From: Allobosea thiooxidans
GTDB lineage: Bacteria > Pseudomonadota > Alphaproteobacteria > Rhizobiales > Beijerinckiaceae
Length of the DNA stretch: 64,000 bases
Assembly (NCBI RefSeq): GCF_900168195.1
Contig: NZ_FUYX01000012.1
Coordinates: 1 to 64,000 of the forward strand
Reading direction: 5' to 3'
In this document: one piece after another, positions 1 through 8,556 of the stretch
Layout: each line of letters begins with the position of its first letter
How positions within the stretch are numbered: the stretch's first letter is position 1
Translations under genes and position numbers: made by a program
Notes under the pieces: model-generated
The model's input: the letters and a program-made list of their open reading frames with translations, nothing else
Databases searched by the model: none
What the model was told of the DNA's origin: nothing

Positions 1-281
1 CGATCCGTTCGGACATCTACGGTTCGTACTCGGCTCTCCAGACGAACGACGCCATCCTGATCAACGGCGTTGCTCGCGACTTCGACCCGAAGGAGCTTCT
101 GGTCGCTGCCAACCTCGTCTGGTCGCCGGTCTCCGGTCTCGACCTCGGCGTCGAGGTGCTCTACTCGCGCACCGAGTACGGTGTTCGCGTTCCGGACGCC
201 AAGGCCTTCGCCGTCAACGGTCGTACGATCAAGTCGGACGACGCCTGGACCGGCCGCCTGCGCATCCAGCGCGACTTCTGA
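1..281 (+). CDS. Porin, C-terminal fragment (5' end outside window)
   Basis: The reading frame is open from the left edge to TGA at 279-281, so only the last 92 or so residues are visible. They alternate polar and hydrophobic residues as in outer-membrane beta strands, contain a segment on a 'GLDLGVEVLYSRTEYG' pattern typical of the last strands of alphaproteobacterial porins, and end in Arg-Asp-Phe; a terminal Phe is the usual outer-membrane assembly signal. It probably forms a general diffusion channel of the Omp2b/porin_2 family. A strong terminator follows about 25 bases later. The family assignment rests on the C-terminal strands only. Confidence 0.8.
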   Translation, partial: IRSDIYGSYSALQTNDAILINGVARDFDPKELLVAANLVWSPVSGLDLGVEVLYSRTEYGVRVPDAKAFAVNGRTIKSDDAWTGRLRIQRDF

Positions 282-304
282 TCGGTTTCCGATCTTTGGT
301 CAGG

Positions 305-334
305 AAGCCCCGGGGAAACCCGGGGCTTTTTTTT
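305..334 (+). terminator. Rho-independent terminator after the porin gene
   Basis: A perfect GC stem (AGCCCCGGG / CCCGGGGCT) with a GAAA loop is followed directly by eight T residues. It lies 24 bases after the porin stop codon and isolates the porin from the AT-rich gene that follows. Confidence 0.92.
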
Positions 335-362
335 GGGATGCCACCAGGGCTAGGGATATATT

Positions 363-1001
363 ATGACCCCAAGGCAAGCTCGTGCAGCGCGCGCCATGCT
401 TGGTCTCGATATGAAGACAGTATGTGCGCTGGCCAATATCGGTAAGCGCACCCTCACGGAGTTTGAGGCAGGAAGCCGCGCCATTAACAGTGCGACGGAG
501 AGTAAAATAAAAGCTTTCTACATTTCTAGGGGGCTGGCGTTTACAGCTCCGGAAGATGGAGAAAGCGTGAGGTTTGGGCGGCCACCCGAGTGTGCGGATG
601 AATCGACATATGTCGTAAGAAGTAAGTCTGAGTATGTCGATTTATTTGGCGCGCTTGATGTTGCTGAAAAACTGACTTCGCTTAATGAGGCTCTCAAATC
701 ATTGAGTCAGAGGGAAACGATTTCGCAGTTAATCATATTGAATATACTAAAGCGATCTGGTCTTAATCAGAAAGAACTTGCCTCGCAAATTGACTGTACG
801 GCCTCTTTCATTAACGCGATCGCCGTTGGGAAGAAATCAGTCCCCATTTCTTATTCCGAAAAAATTCAGATTTTCTTTAACCAGGATCAGGTAAGCATCC
901 GCAAGGCGTTGCGGCAAGAAAAAATAATAGAAAAATTCTTAGCCCAATCGATTCGAATTCACGAAGATCTTCTGAATGCGTGGCGATCATTATACGACTG
1001 A
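363..1001 (+). CDS. Putative transcriptional regulator with two HTH segments
   Basis: A 212-residue protein. Residues 3-55 match the XRE-like pattern often seen in Rhizobiales regulators (TPRQARAARAMLGLD, then an HTH and a conserved EAGSR). Residues 118-165 look like a second helix-turn-helix (ILKRSGLNQKELASQI followed by a recognition-helix-like stretch). The middle carries no family I recognise. The gene is clearly richer in A+T than its neighbours and uses codons such as AAA, ATA and TTA freely, which points to horizontal transfer. It begins 29 bases after the porin terminator. DNA binding is likely; the regulated target is unknown, and a phage-type repressor is possible. Confidence 0.7.
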   Translation: MTPRQARAARAMLGLDMKTVCALANIGKRTLTEFEAGSRAINSATESKIKAFYISRGLAFTAPEDGESVRFGRPPECADESTYVVRSKSEYVDLFGALDVAEKLTSLNEALKSLSQRETISQLIILNILKRSGLNQKELASQIDCTASFINAIAVGKKSVPISYSEKIQIFFNQDQVSIRKALRQEKIIEKFLAQSIRIHEDLLNAWRSLYD

Positions 1002-1129
1002 AAGCTGCAGTTCTGAAAGCGAGCGTGGCGACACCGATGGCTCGGCGTCACCCACGAGGATGATCGCGTGTTCACACTGCCCAGCAGAAGTCCGATCTGC
1101 CGATGGGAGGATTTGGCGCCAGCCTAGCA

Positions 1130-1299
1130 GGGCACTCCTCTGTGAACTCTACGACTTGACGCGAGCTGAAGCGGCGGTAGCCAAGCGTCTGCTTGAAGGC
1201 CTCTCCATCATTAAGATCGTGGCGGGGCGCGGGGTAACGGCCTGCAGTGGAAGGACGCGCCGAAGGATTCAACGATCAGATCGCAAAGGCGTTCCGTGA
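1130..1299 (+). pseudogene. LuxR-family regulator remnant (HTH segment)
   Basis: Bases 1135-1236 match 20999-21099, the HTH-encoding 3' part of the LuxR-family gene further right, with about ten differences by eye. The translated stretch keeps the LCELYDLTRAEAAVAKRLL segment. The match stops abruptly after the codons for the GRGV motif, and the rest of the recognition helix is replaced by unrelated sequence. No plausible start or sensor domain lies upstream. I read it as a decayed partial duplicate. Confidence 0.7.
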
Positions 1300-1322
1300 G
1301 CGGTGAAGCGAGCGCCGGGGCT

Positions 1323-1862
1323 TCAAAGCCGTGAAATCGTACTCGGGCTGACATTGTAGCTCCGAGCGATTTTTCGCACTGGCTCTCCTCCGGCTTTCCT
1401 GGCGAGCGCTTCCTGACGTTGGTGATGCGTCATCCCAAATGGTCGCCCGAGCTTGACACCCCGCTCCTTTGCCCGGCTGATGCCTTCGCTTGTTCGCGCC
1501 AGAATCAAGGATCGCTCGAACTCGGCGAACCCGGCCATGATCGTTGTCACCAGGCGACCCTGAGGGGTCGTGGTATCGGCCCATGATTCCGTCAGAGAGC
1601 GGAAGCCAGCGCCGGCCTTTGAGGTTCGATCCAGAATTTCGAGAAGGTCACGGGTTGAGCGTGCTAGGCGATCTAGCCTCGTCACCATCAGCACATCGCC
1701 GTCACCGAGCACGGCGAGCGCCCGCTTGAGTTCGTGACGATCAGCTTTGGCGCCGCTGACTTTCTCCTGAAAGATCCGGTCGGCCCCTGCTGCCTTCAAG
1801 GCCTCGATCTGGGAATCGAGAGTCTGGTTGTCGGTTGAGACGCGTGCATAGCCGAAAATCAT
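1323..1862 (-). CDS. Serine recombinase, resolvase/invertase family
   Basis: The 179-residue product starts MIFGYARVSTDNQTLDSQ, which carries the catalytic serine in the YARVST motif. Conserved arginines follow in VTRLDRLARST, then the EFERSLILARTSEGI region and a C-terminal HTH (KIARSYNVSPSTISRL). Length and domain order match Tn3-type resolvases and Hin-type invertases, which cut and rejoin DNA through a 5' phosphoserine link. The ATG at 1862 is preferred over an in-frame TTG at 1877. Repeated TTATGCAAC boxes lie just upstream. No transposase or invertible segment is visible beside it, so its partner site is unknown. Confidence 0.92.
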   Translation of the reverse strand: MIFGYARVSTDNQTLDSQIEALKAAGADRIFQEKVSGAKADRHELKRALAVLGDGDVLMVTRLDRLARSTRDLLEILDRTSKAGAGFRSLTESWADTTTPQGRLVTTIMAGFAEFERSLILARTSEGISRAKERGVKLGRPFGMTHHQRQEALARKAGGEPVRKIARSYNVSPSTISRL

Positions 1863-1951
1863 GCAGGCATTATGCAACGGGTTTATGCAACAAAAAAGCG
1901 CTCAGTTTTCAAAGGCGCGGTGAGCGTTGCGAAATTGTTAAATTGTGCAAC
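1863..1951. promoter_or_regulatory. Repeated TTATGCAAC boxes upstream of the serine recombinase (candidate res/operator)
   Basis: TTATGCAAC occurs at 1870-1878 and 1883-1891, 13 bases apart, and a one-mismatch copy TTGTGCAAC lies at 1943-1951, all on the + strand. Resolvase-family enzymes commonly bind repeated sites next to their own gene for recombination and autoregulation. That these boxes serve that role is inference from their position. Confidence 0.35.
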
Positions 1952-2369
1952 CGTCGCGATTCCGTCGATGGCCCATTCCTGACGTCCAGGATGTCCGTTA
2001 TCAGGTAGTAGGGCTAGCGCCCGCGACCAACGATAATAGGTGGTCCATCTCATCCGGCGACCGGCAGCGATTCTGACCTCGCGGAACTCGGCTCGCCGCC
2101 GATCTCGGCTCTATCCTGGGACCGGGCTGAAATGGGCCGGCACGCCGCTGAGATGCTGCTGGATCGGATCCGCGATCCACAGCCTCGCGGGCCACGCTGC
2201 GTCCGCCTGCCAGTCTCGCTCGTTGTCCGAAGCCAACAGCGGAACGGCATCGCGCTGATTTAGAGCCTGTAGTTGCCGCCTCCGACTGCAATTAAGGTTC
2301 GGATGGCCAGCTTACGCTTTATGGCGGCAGCCCAATTTCTGCTCCTGGCGGATCTCGCTGGAGGAGCGG

Positions 2370-2515
2370 AAGAGGCATCTGGCGGTTTGCCGCCCTGGCC
2401 AACGAAGAGCCCAGGACCGCCGACATTCTGAGAGCGATGGCTGACGACTACGAGCCAAGGCGATTGAGCTCGAACAGGCGAAGCAGCACTACGGTCGCCC
2501 TCACGGGACACGGAC
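2370..2515 (+). pseudogene. Remnant of a small conserved Rhizobiales-type protein, frameshifted
   Basis: One frame reads RFAALANEEPRTADILRAMADDYE and the next frame continues AKAIELEQAKQHYG. Joined, they resemble short conserved proteins of Rhizobiales that end in a DILRxMADDYxxxAxxLE helix. No start codon with a ribosome site fits, and a frameshift near 2455 breaks the frame. The rest of 1952-2632 shows no convincing gene. Confidence 0.35.
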
Positions 2516-2632
2516 CGGGGCGGCAAGTCCGGCCGACGCGCCTCATCGTGGGCGAACGATCGCGTTGTCAGATCCGATTGCTAAATTGGTGTCAATGCTG
2601 CGCCCTTGCCCGGCAAATAGGCGGAACGTCCG

Positions 2633-2959
2633 ATGACTGACAACGAAGACGAGATTGCGCTTTACGACTCCATCGAACGAGCGATTGCCAATGTTCGTGC
2701 AGCTCTCGACGCAATCGATCAAGCCTGGATTCGTGTTACCGCCGAACGACCCAATCCGACGCCAGCCGCATTGGCTGCGCTCGACATCGCCGACGAGATG
2801 CTGACCGTGGCCCAAGAAGATCTGGCGCGCGCAAGAATAGCGCTAGCAGTCTATATGCCCCGTACGCAGTCGCAAAAGCAGATGCGGCGGAACTTGTGTC
2901 CTCCTCCCGCTTCGCGATCTTGTTCCCCTTGTTGCTACCCCAGGGGATCAGGTCTCTGA
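2633..2959 (+). CDS. Small hypothetical protein
   Basis: A 108-residue reading frame starts MTDNEDEIALYDSIERAIAN. Residues 1-85 have a regular helical, acidic and Ala-rich character with conserved-looking spacing (RAALDAIDQAWIRV, DIADEMLTVAQEDLARARIAL). The last 25 residues are Cys/Arg/Pro-rich and could be out of the true coding part, or the gene may be frameshifted near its end. It converges on the hsp20 genes. I do not recognise a family. Confidence 0.45.
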   Translation: MTDNEDEIALYDSIERAIANVRAALDAIDQAWIRVTAERPNPTPAALAALDIADEMLTVAQEDLARARIALAVYMPRTQSQKQMRRNLCPPPASRSCSPCCYPRGSGL

Positions 2960-2991
2960 TTGGCATCGTCAACCTCCTTGTGGTGCATGAC

Positions 2992-3396
2992 TTAAGCGGT
3001 CTTGAGCTCGATCTTGCGAGCCTTGGCCGGCGCCGCCTTGGGCAAGACCAGGCGCAGGACGCCGTCCTTCTGCGAAGCCTCGATGCCATCCCGGTCGATG
3101 TCCTCGGACAGCGTGAAAACGCGCTCATAGTCTCCCGCGCCATACTCGGCGTAGATCTGGCGATAGTTTTCGCGCTGCTGATCGGCGGCGTAACCGCGGA
3201 TCGCCAACGTTCGCTTCTCGAGCGTGATATCAACTCCGTCTGAATCAACGCCGGGCATATCGACGAGAAGAACCACCTGGTCCGGTGTCTCGTAGATGTC
3301 GGCGCGCGGCACGAATACCTGGCGCGAGCGGGTCCGTTCACTGCCGTCAAGCTTGCTCGGGACCTGCCGGTCGGCTGTCTGCAGTTCTTGAGCCAT
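2992..3396 (-). CDS. Hsp20/alpha-crystallin small heat-shock protein
   Basis: A 134-residue protein with an alpha-crystallin domain from about residue 28 to the end: PRADIYETPDQVVLLVDMPGV begins the domain and the DGVLRLVLPKAAPAKARKI tail matches the conserved G-V-L-x-L-x-x-P-K motif. Such proteins hold unfolding proteins in large oligomers without ATP. A GAGGAGG ribosome site lies five to six bases before the ATG. It follows the other hsp20 gene by 12 bases, so the two form an operon. Confidence 0.95.
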   Translation of the reverse strand: MAQELQTADRQVPSKLDGSERTRSRQVFVPRADIYETPDQVVLLVDMPGVDSDGVDITLEKRTLAIRGYAADQQRENYRQIYAEYGAGDYERVFTLSEDIDRDGIEASQKDGVLRLVLPKAAPAKARKIELKTA

Positions 3397-3408
3397 GTTT
3401 GCCTCCTC

Positions 3409-3837
3409 TCATCCCTTGATCTGGATTTTCCTGGGCCGGTCCGCCTCCGGTCGATGCATCTCGACTTCGAGCAGCCCATTGGCGAAACGCGCCTCCACCT
3501 GTTCCGGGTCGACGCGGAACGGCAGCTGGATTGTCCGGGAGAATCGTCCGCTGGGGCGCTCGCGGCGATGCCAGACGGACCTCTCGTCCTGCGACTTGCG
3601 TTCGCCCTTCAATGTCAGCGTATTCTCACGCACGGTCAGATCGACATCGTCGGGAGCGATCCCAGGCAGTTCGGCAGTCACCGCGACGCTGTTTTCGCCA
3701 AGCCAAAGATTGACTGGCGGAAACTCCTGAGCGGCGTCGGTCCTGAGCCCAGCCAGACGCTGATTCATTTCCTGTTGCATGCGCCGCATTTCCAGAAACG
3801 GGTCGAACCCGAAGCGGCCAAAGTCCGATAACAGCAT
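3409..3837 (-). CDS. Hsp20/alpha-crystallin small heat-shock protein (class IbpA-like)
   Basis: I place the start at 3837, because GGAGG sits five bases ahead of this ATG; the frame is open for another 54 codons upstream but has no comparable site. The 142-residue product begins MLLSDFGRFGFDPFLEMRRM, typical of the N-terminal arm of alphaproteobacterial Hsp20 proteins. The crystallin domain then runs from PPVNLWLGENSVAVTAELPG to NGLLEVEMHRPEADRPRKI. It is first in an operon with the second hsp20 gene. The pair may form mixed oligomers, as two-member Hsp20 sets do in Bradyrhizobium; that is inference. Confidence 0.95.
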   Translation of the reverse strand: MLLSDFGRFGFDPFLEMRRMQQEMNQRLAGLRTDAAQEFPPVNLWLGENSVAVTAELPGIAPDDVDLTVRENTLTLKGERKSQDERSVWHRRERPSGRFSRTIQLPFRVDPEQVEARFANGLLEVEMHRPEADRPRKIQIKG

Positions 3838-3900
3838 TTGATCCTCCATCGCTTCATGACCTGGCATGACGCCGCGCGCGCACGCGCGCTCCGGAGGCGT
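3838..3900 (-). promoter_or_regulatory. Structured 5' leader of the hsp20 operon (candidate RNA thermometer)
   Basis: On the transcribed strand, CCTCC (3893-3897 on the + strand) could pair with the GGAGG ribosome site at 3843-3847. Between them lies a perfect 7-2-7 inverted repeat (GCGCGCG, CA, CGCGCGC at 3874-3889). Many rhizobial hsp20 genes carry ROSE-type thermometers that mask the ribosome site, but the usual ROSE sequence is not seen here, so this is a weak call. Confidence 0.25.
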
Positions 3901-4233
3901 ATCGATCACAGGCAAGCGAGATGAAGCGATCCGGTCCAAGTCCGAGTCGGTCGATCGCATGAGCTCGCGAACGCGAGCGGGAAGGGTTCGAACAAACACC
4001 GGACCACATCCTCCTTACGAAGCGACATGAGCCGAACTTGGTCCACTTTTGAGTCAGACCGTCGTTCCCGCGCCAGGATCCGATAGCGGCATCCGGCGAC
4101 AACGAATTAGGAAAGGCAAAAATGCGTTTCAAGGGGTGACCGATCGCTCGAAGCCGGCTGCGCCAGCGTTACGCGCTTGCAGCCTCAGGCGGGCAATCTC
4201 ACATCTCTCGCCGTTGAGAATGCGGAGCTAAAA

Positions 4234-4476
4234 ATGCGCTTCTCATCACTGGATCCGATTGATCTTGCTCGGGCGCAGGCTGCCTTGGAGACCGCGTGGC
4301 GAGCCGTCAGGCCAAGCGTTCCAGTCGCTTCCCATACGGAAAGAGAAAAACAGGTCGTGGCCGACTTGGCGGGCATTGCCGAGGATGAAGATGACTTGGC
4401 GCTTCGCGCCCTCCACCGTTACCGGCATCCATCGCACAGGCGCTCGGACGGGCCGGCGCGAACGAGAGTAAGCTAG
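4234..4476 (+). CDS. Small hypothetical protein, paralogue of the 7911-8126 product
   Basis: The start at ATG 4234 has GGAG seven bases upstream. The 80-residue product opens with FSSLDPIDLARAQAALETAW and continues RAVRPSVP, closely matching the product of 7911-8126 (FSSLTDPIDLARAEAALEKAW, ELRPSLP). Both also share an EDDLAxRAxxR segment. Both sit in the chaperone island next to heat-shock genes. No known domain is evident; it may be a small helical accessory protein of the stress response, but nothing in the sequence proves this. Confidence 0.65.
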   Translation: MRFSSLDPIDLARAQAALETAWRAVRPSVPVASHTEREKQVVADLAGIAEDEDDLALRALHRYRHPSHRRSDGPARTRVS

Positions 4477-4591
4477 CATCGCGATCGGCCTTTAAACCGG
4501 CTCACGAGACCTCTTGAACAAGGTCGACAGATTCCCAGATTTTTCGTCGCGAAGCTCTTCGCGTTGAAAGGAGTCATTGGGAGAGCGTGCG

Positions 4592-4927
4592 ATGCCAAAA
4601 CCGAATGTTCCAGTTCCTTTTGCCTCAACCGCTTGCGGCGAGGCAACGATCGATCGGCTGCTGCGGCCGAGCTGTTTTTATCGAAGGCCGCGCAATGTCC
4701 TCGAGGATCGCTCTTTAACCCCGGGAGAGAAACGAGCGATCCTGTCCTCCTGGGCCTCCGATGCCTGCGCGGTCACCTCATGCCCGCAGCTGAGGCATCC
4801 TGATTTTGCCGCAGAGCCGGTCTCATTCGACGAGGTCATGGACGCGCTTATCGCACTCGATCGTGGTGACAGCCCAGACCGTGAGGTCGTGAGCCTGTCG
4901 CGCGGCTCCGAGTCTCTGCCGGCCTGA
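4592..4927 (+). CDS. Conserved hypothetical protein
   Basis: The ATG at 4592 follows a GGGAG ribosome site. The 111-residue product holds the stretch VLEDRSLTPGEKRAILSSWASDACAV, followed by FDEVMDALIALDRG. I have seen this pattern in short uncharacterised proteins of Bradyrhizobium and relatives, often near stress genes. The helical segment plus conserved Trp/Cys pairs suggest a small folded domain. It is followed 54 bases later by the DUF982 gene in the same direction, so the two may be cotranscribed. Function unknown. Confidence 0.7.
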   Translation: MPKPNVPVPFASTACGEATIDRLLRPSCFYRRPRNVLEDRSLTPGEKRAILSSWASDACAVTSCPQLRHPDFAAEPVSFDEVMDALIALDRGDSPDREVVSLSRGSESLPA

Positions 4928-4981
4928 TCGGGAGGACATGGCGATGACAATGTTCCACTGCTTGGCCGGGGAGCATCACGG

Positions 4982-5275
4982 ATGAAGCTCGATGAGTTTA
5001 GGCGGCCCATCATCGTGCTGACCGCCTTCGGGCGACCCACGGTGATCTCGTCTGCGATGGAAGCTTACGTTTTCTTGGCAGATTGGCCCGCGGGACGGCG
5101 TGGCCCAGCCCACAGCTTTGCCATGAAGGCCTGTCGTGCGGCCGTGCGCGGCGACATCGAGGCGGAGACGGCACGCGGCATTTTCGCCGCCTTTGCCGAG
5201 AAGCACGATATCCTGGCTCCGGATATTGCACTCATGTCCCGCGGGCGCCGAGCAGGCCCGCGGGATTTCGCCTGA
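4982..5275 (+). CDS. DUF982 domain protein
   Basis: A 97-residue protein matching the DUF982 pattern: an N-terminal strand-rich half (RPIIVLTAFGRPTVISSAME) and the diagnostic WPAGRRGPAHSFAMKACRAA followed by GDIEAETARGIFAAFAEKHDIL. DUF982 proteins are short, widespread in Rhizobiales and usually found in several copies; their function is unknown. The location inside a chaperone island is consistent with a stress role. A hairpin that can serve both converging genes follows at 5285-5309. Confidence 0.85.
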   Translation: MKLDEFRRPIIVLTAFGRPTVISSAMEAYVFLADWPAGRRGPAHSFAMKACRAAVRGDIEAETARGIFAAFAEKHDILAPDIALMSRGRRAGPRDFA

Positions 5276-5284
5276 GTTCGAACA

Positions 5285-5309
5285 GGAAGCAGCCCGCCAG
5301 GCTGCTTCC
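5285..5309. terminator. Bidirectional terminator-like hairpin between DUF982 gene and usg
   Basis: A perfect 10-bp stem GGAAGCAGCC / GGCTGCTTCC with a five-base loop lies between two converging genes, nine bases after one stop and three bases from the other. There is no T-tract on the + side, so it may act as a weak or Rho-assisted terminator. Confidence 0.6.
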
Positions 5310-5312
5310 AAT

Positions 5313-5582
5313 TCATTGCAGGTGGAACTCGCCGTTGATCGGGCTGAGATCGGCTGGTCCGATCAGATCCTTGTGCGTCACGGTGATGCAAAAGAGCTTT
5401 CCGTCGAGCTTGGCTTCCCAGAACTTGAGGAACTTGTTGAGCTCGGGGAAGCGCGGGGCGAGATCGTAATCCTGCCAGATGTATTCCTGGAGGATCGAAG
5501 GGTGGTCGGGCAGGCGGTAGAGAATGCCGGCGGTGGTCAATCCATAGCCGGCGATCTGGCGGGCAAAGTCCGTCGAAGCCAT
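5313..5582 (-). CDS. usg: Usg family protein
   Basis: The start at ATG 5582 gives an 89-residue product with the family pattern ARQIAGYGLTTAGILYRLPDHP, then LQEYIWQDYDLAPRFPELNKFLKFW and a C-terminal strand region ending in DLSPINGEFHLQ. Usg was named for an open reading frame upstream of trp genes in alphaproteobacteria and has been suggested to be an accessory of phosphoribosylanthranilate isomerase; its role is not established. Here it lies divergent from groES rather than beside trpF, so the context gives no support for a tryptophan role. Confidence 0.85.
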   Translation of the reverse strand: MASTDFARQIAGYGLTTAGILYRLPDHPSILQEYIWQDYDLAPRFPELNKFLKFWEAKLDGKLFCITVTHKDLIGPADLSPINGEFHLQ

Positions 5583-5677
5583 TCCTTTCAGCTCCCTGGT
5601 TTCACTGCGCCGATGGCAGCGCTTTTTCAACACCTTGGCAAGCCGAAAGGTTGCGTTTGTGCTGCCTTTTCAGACTG

Positions 5678-5704
5678 TTAGCACTCTATCAAAAAAAGTG
5701 CTGC
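5678..5704. promoter_or_regulatory. Degenerate CIRCE element (HrcA operator) upstream of groES
   Basis: TTAGCACTC at 5678-5686 is a perfect left arm of CIRCE. After exactly nine bases, the right arm reads AAGTGCTGC instead of GAGTGCTAA, keeping the AGTGCT core. It lies about 140 bases ahead of groES. HrcA binds CIRCE as a dimer and represses chaperone operons; the imperfect right arm may weaken binding. Confidence 0.75.
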
Positions 5705-5710
5705 TGCCCT

Positions 5711-5739
5711 CTTGAAGGCAAAAATGGGGCAACCCAAAT
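5711..5739 (+). promoter_or_regulatory. Candidate RpoH (sigma-32) promoter for groESL
   Basis: CTTGAA at 5711-5716 and CCCAAAT at 5733-5739 are separated by 16 bases, resembling the alphaproteobacterial RpoH consensus (CTTG-type -35 box, C-rich AT-ended -10 box). It lies just downstream of the CIRCE element, as in many alphaproteobacterial groE promoters. The -10 match is only partial. Confidence 0.4.
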
Positions 5740-5842
5740 CATCGCGCGGGCACGGCGCCTCAGGGCGCGCGGAACCTCGCCGCGAGACCCGTACAGGGCC
5801 GGCCCGCTTGACATGTGACCGACATGGAAACCGGAGGAACTC

Positions 5843-6157
5843 ATGAAGTTTCGGCCACTGCATGACCGCGTCGTCGTGAAGCGCATCGACGCCGAGGAGA
5901 AGACCAAGGGCGGGATCATCATTCCCGACACCGCCAAGGAAAAGCCGCAGGAGGGCGAGGTCGTCGCCGTGGGCGCCGGCGCGCGCGACGAGACCGGCAA
6001 GCTCGTGCCGCCCGACGTCAAGGTCGGCGACCGCGTGCTCTTCGGCAAATGGAGCGGCACCGAGGTCAAGATCGATGGCCAGGATCTCCTGATCATGAAG
6101 GAATCCGACATCATGGGCGTCGTCGAGACGACCGTGACCCTCAAGCAGGCCGCCTGA
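5843..6157 (+). CDS. groS: Co-chaperonin GroES
   Basis: The 104-residue product starts [20 protein letters not shown], the strand that opens all Cpn10 proteins. It has the mobile loop [19 protein letters not shown], which contacts GroEL, and the closing strand [15 protein letters not shown] ribosome site precedes the ATG. GroES caps the GroEL ring in the ATP-driven folding cycle. groEL follows by 56 bases in the classic groESL operon. Because rhizobial genomes often hold several groESL copies and this one sits in an island with other heat-shock genes, it may be an additional rather than the only copy. Confidence 0.98.
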   Translation: MKFRPLHDRVVVKRIDAEEKTKGGIIIPDTAKEKPQEGEVVAVGAGARDETGKLVPPDVKVGDRVLFGKWSGTEVKIDGQDLLIMKESDIMGVVETTVTLKQAA

Positions 6158-6207
6158 CGGGGCCTCATCCACATCATCAACCTGAAACCTCAAGTCTGAA
6201 GGAGTGA

Positions 6208-7839
<1,632 letters not shown>

Positions 7840-7844
7840 GCATC

Positions 7845-7873
7845 GAGGGCGCCGCGGCTACCGCGGCGCCCTC
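7845..7873 (+). terminator. Strong hairpin after groEL
   Basis: A perfect 13-bp stem, GAGGGCGCCGCGG / CCGCGGCGCCCTC, with a three-base CTA loop begins six bases after the groEL stop. No T-run follows, so it could stabilise the groESL message or partly terminate it before the small gene at 7911. Confidence 0.6.
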
Positions 7874-7910
7874 TCCCAATGCCAATCTCCCAAGACGCCG
7901 AGGGATAGCC

Positions 7911-8126
7911 ATGCCCTTTTCATCATTGACCGATCCGATCGACCTGGCCCGTGCCGAAGCTGCTCTTGAGAAGGCTTGGGCGGAGCTCAGGCCGTCGCTT
8001 CCGGCGGGCTCTGACGAACGGGAGCTAAACAACCTCGCCTATATCGTGGCTTCGTTGGTTCCTCTGGCGCTTGACGAGGATGATCTCGCACAGCGTGCGA
8101 TCGATCGGTTTCGCGAGAAAGTCTAA
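7911..8126 (+). CDS. Small hypothetical protein, paralogue of the 4234-4476 product
   Basis: A 71-residue protein opening MPFSSLTDPIDLARAEAALE, which matches the gene at 4234 through the DPIDLARAxAALExAW and RPSLP segments and the later EDDLAQRAIDRF. GAGGGA lies ahead of the ATG. The two copies flank groESL at distances of a few kilobases, so an internal duplication within the island is likely. The sequence is mainly helical and acidic with no known domain. It may be cotranscribed with groESL by read-through. Confidence 0.7.
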   Translation: MPFSSLTDPIDLARAEAALEKAWAELRPSLPAGSDERELNNLAYIVASLVPLALDEDDLAQRAIDRFREKV

Positions 8127-8179
8127 GCGAGAGCCTCGGGAAGGTCCCTGCATTCTCCCAATCACATCAGATACCCGAC

Positions 8180-8446
8180 ATGACCGACGGCTCACAGGAA
8201 CTTAAGGACATCTCCCCTTCCGACCGCTTCAAGGCCCTTATCACCAACGCCGAGAGCGCAACATATGGCCTCAAGGATAATCTTCTGGCCGTCATGACGC
8301 GGGATGGATCGGCAACGTGGCAGACCGTTGCAGCTCACATTGAGGCGCAATTAGCCGGCGCAGGCGAGTTCGCGACCGCGCGGTTGAATGCCATACTTGC
8401 TCTCATCAGGACACAATCCAACCGACAAACGCGTGGGAGCGGGTGA
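8180..8446 (+). CDS. Small hypothetical protein
   Basis: An 88-residue product, MTDGSQELKDISPSDRFKAL and onward, with a helical core (NAESATYGLKDNLLAVM, AAHIEAQLAGAGEFATARLNAIL). No strong ribosome site is seen before the ATG at 8180. It lies between two stress genes in the same direction, and its composition is that of coding sequence. I do not recognise a family. Confidence 0.5.
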   Translation: MTDGSQELKDISPSDRFKALITNAESATYGLKDNLLAVMTRDGSATWQTVAAHIEAQLAGAGEFATARLNAILALIRTQSNRQTRGSG

Positions 8447-8556
8447 ACAGCAAGTCGCCCTCAATTTTCAGTGCAGACACTCTGTCTTGCCACGGTCTGC
8501 GCGATATCACTCTCTTCCAGGGTCTCCCCGCTGCCTCGTCTTTTTGAGAAATTCGA

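Noticed and set aside
8471..8510. RpoH promoter ahead of htpG
   Set aside because: CTTGCC and CGATAT are present but only about ten bases apart, too close for an RpoH promoter.
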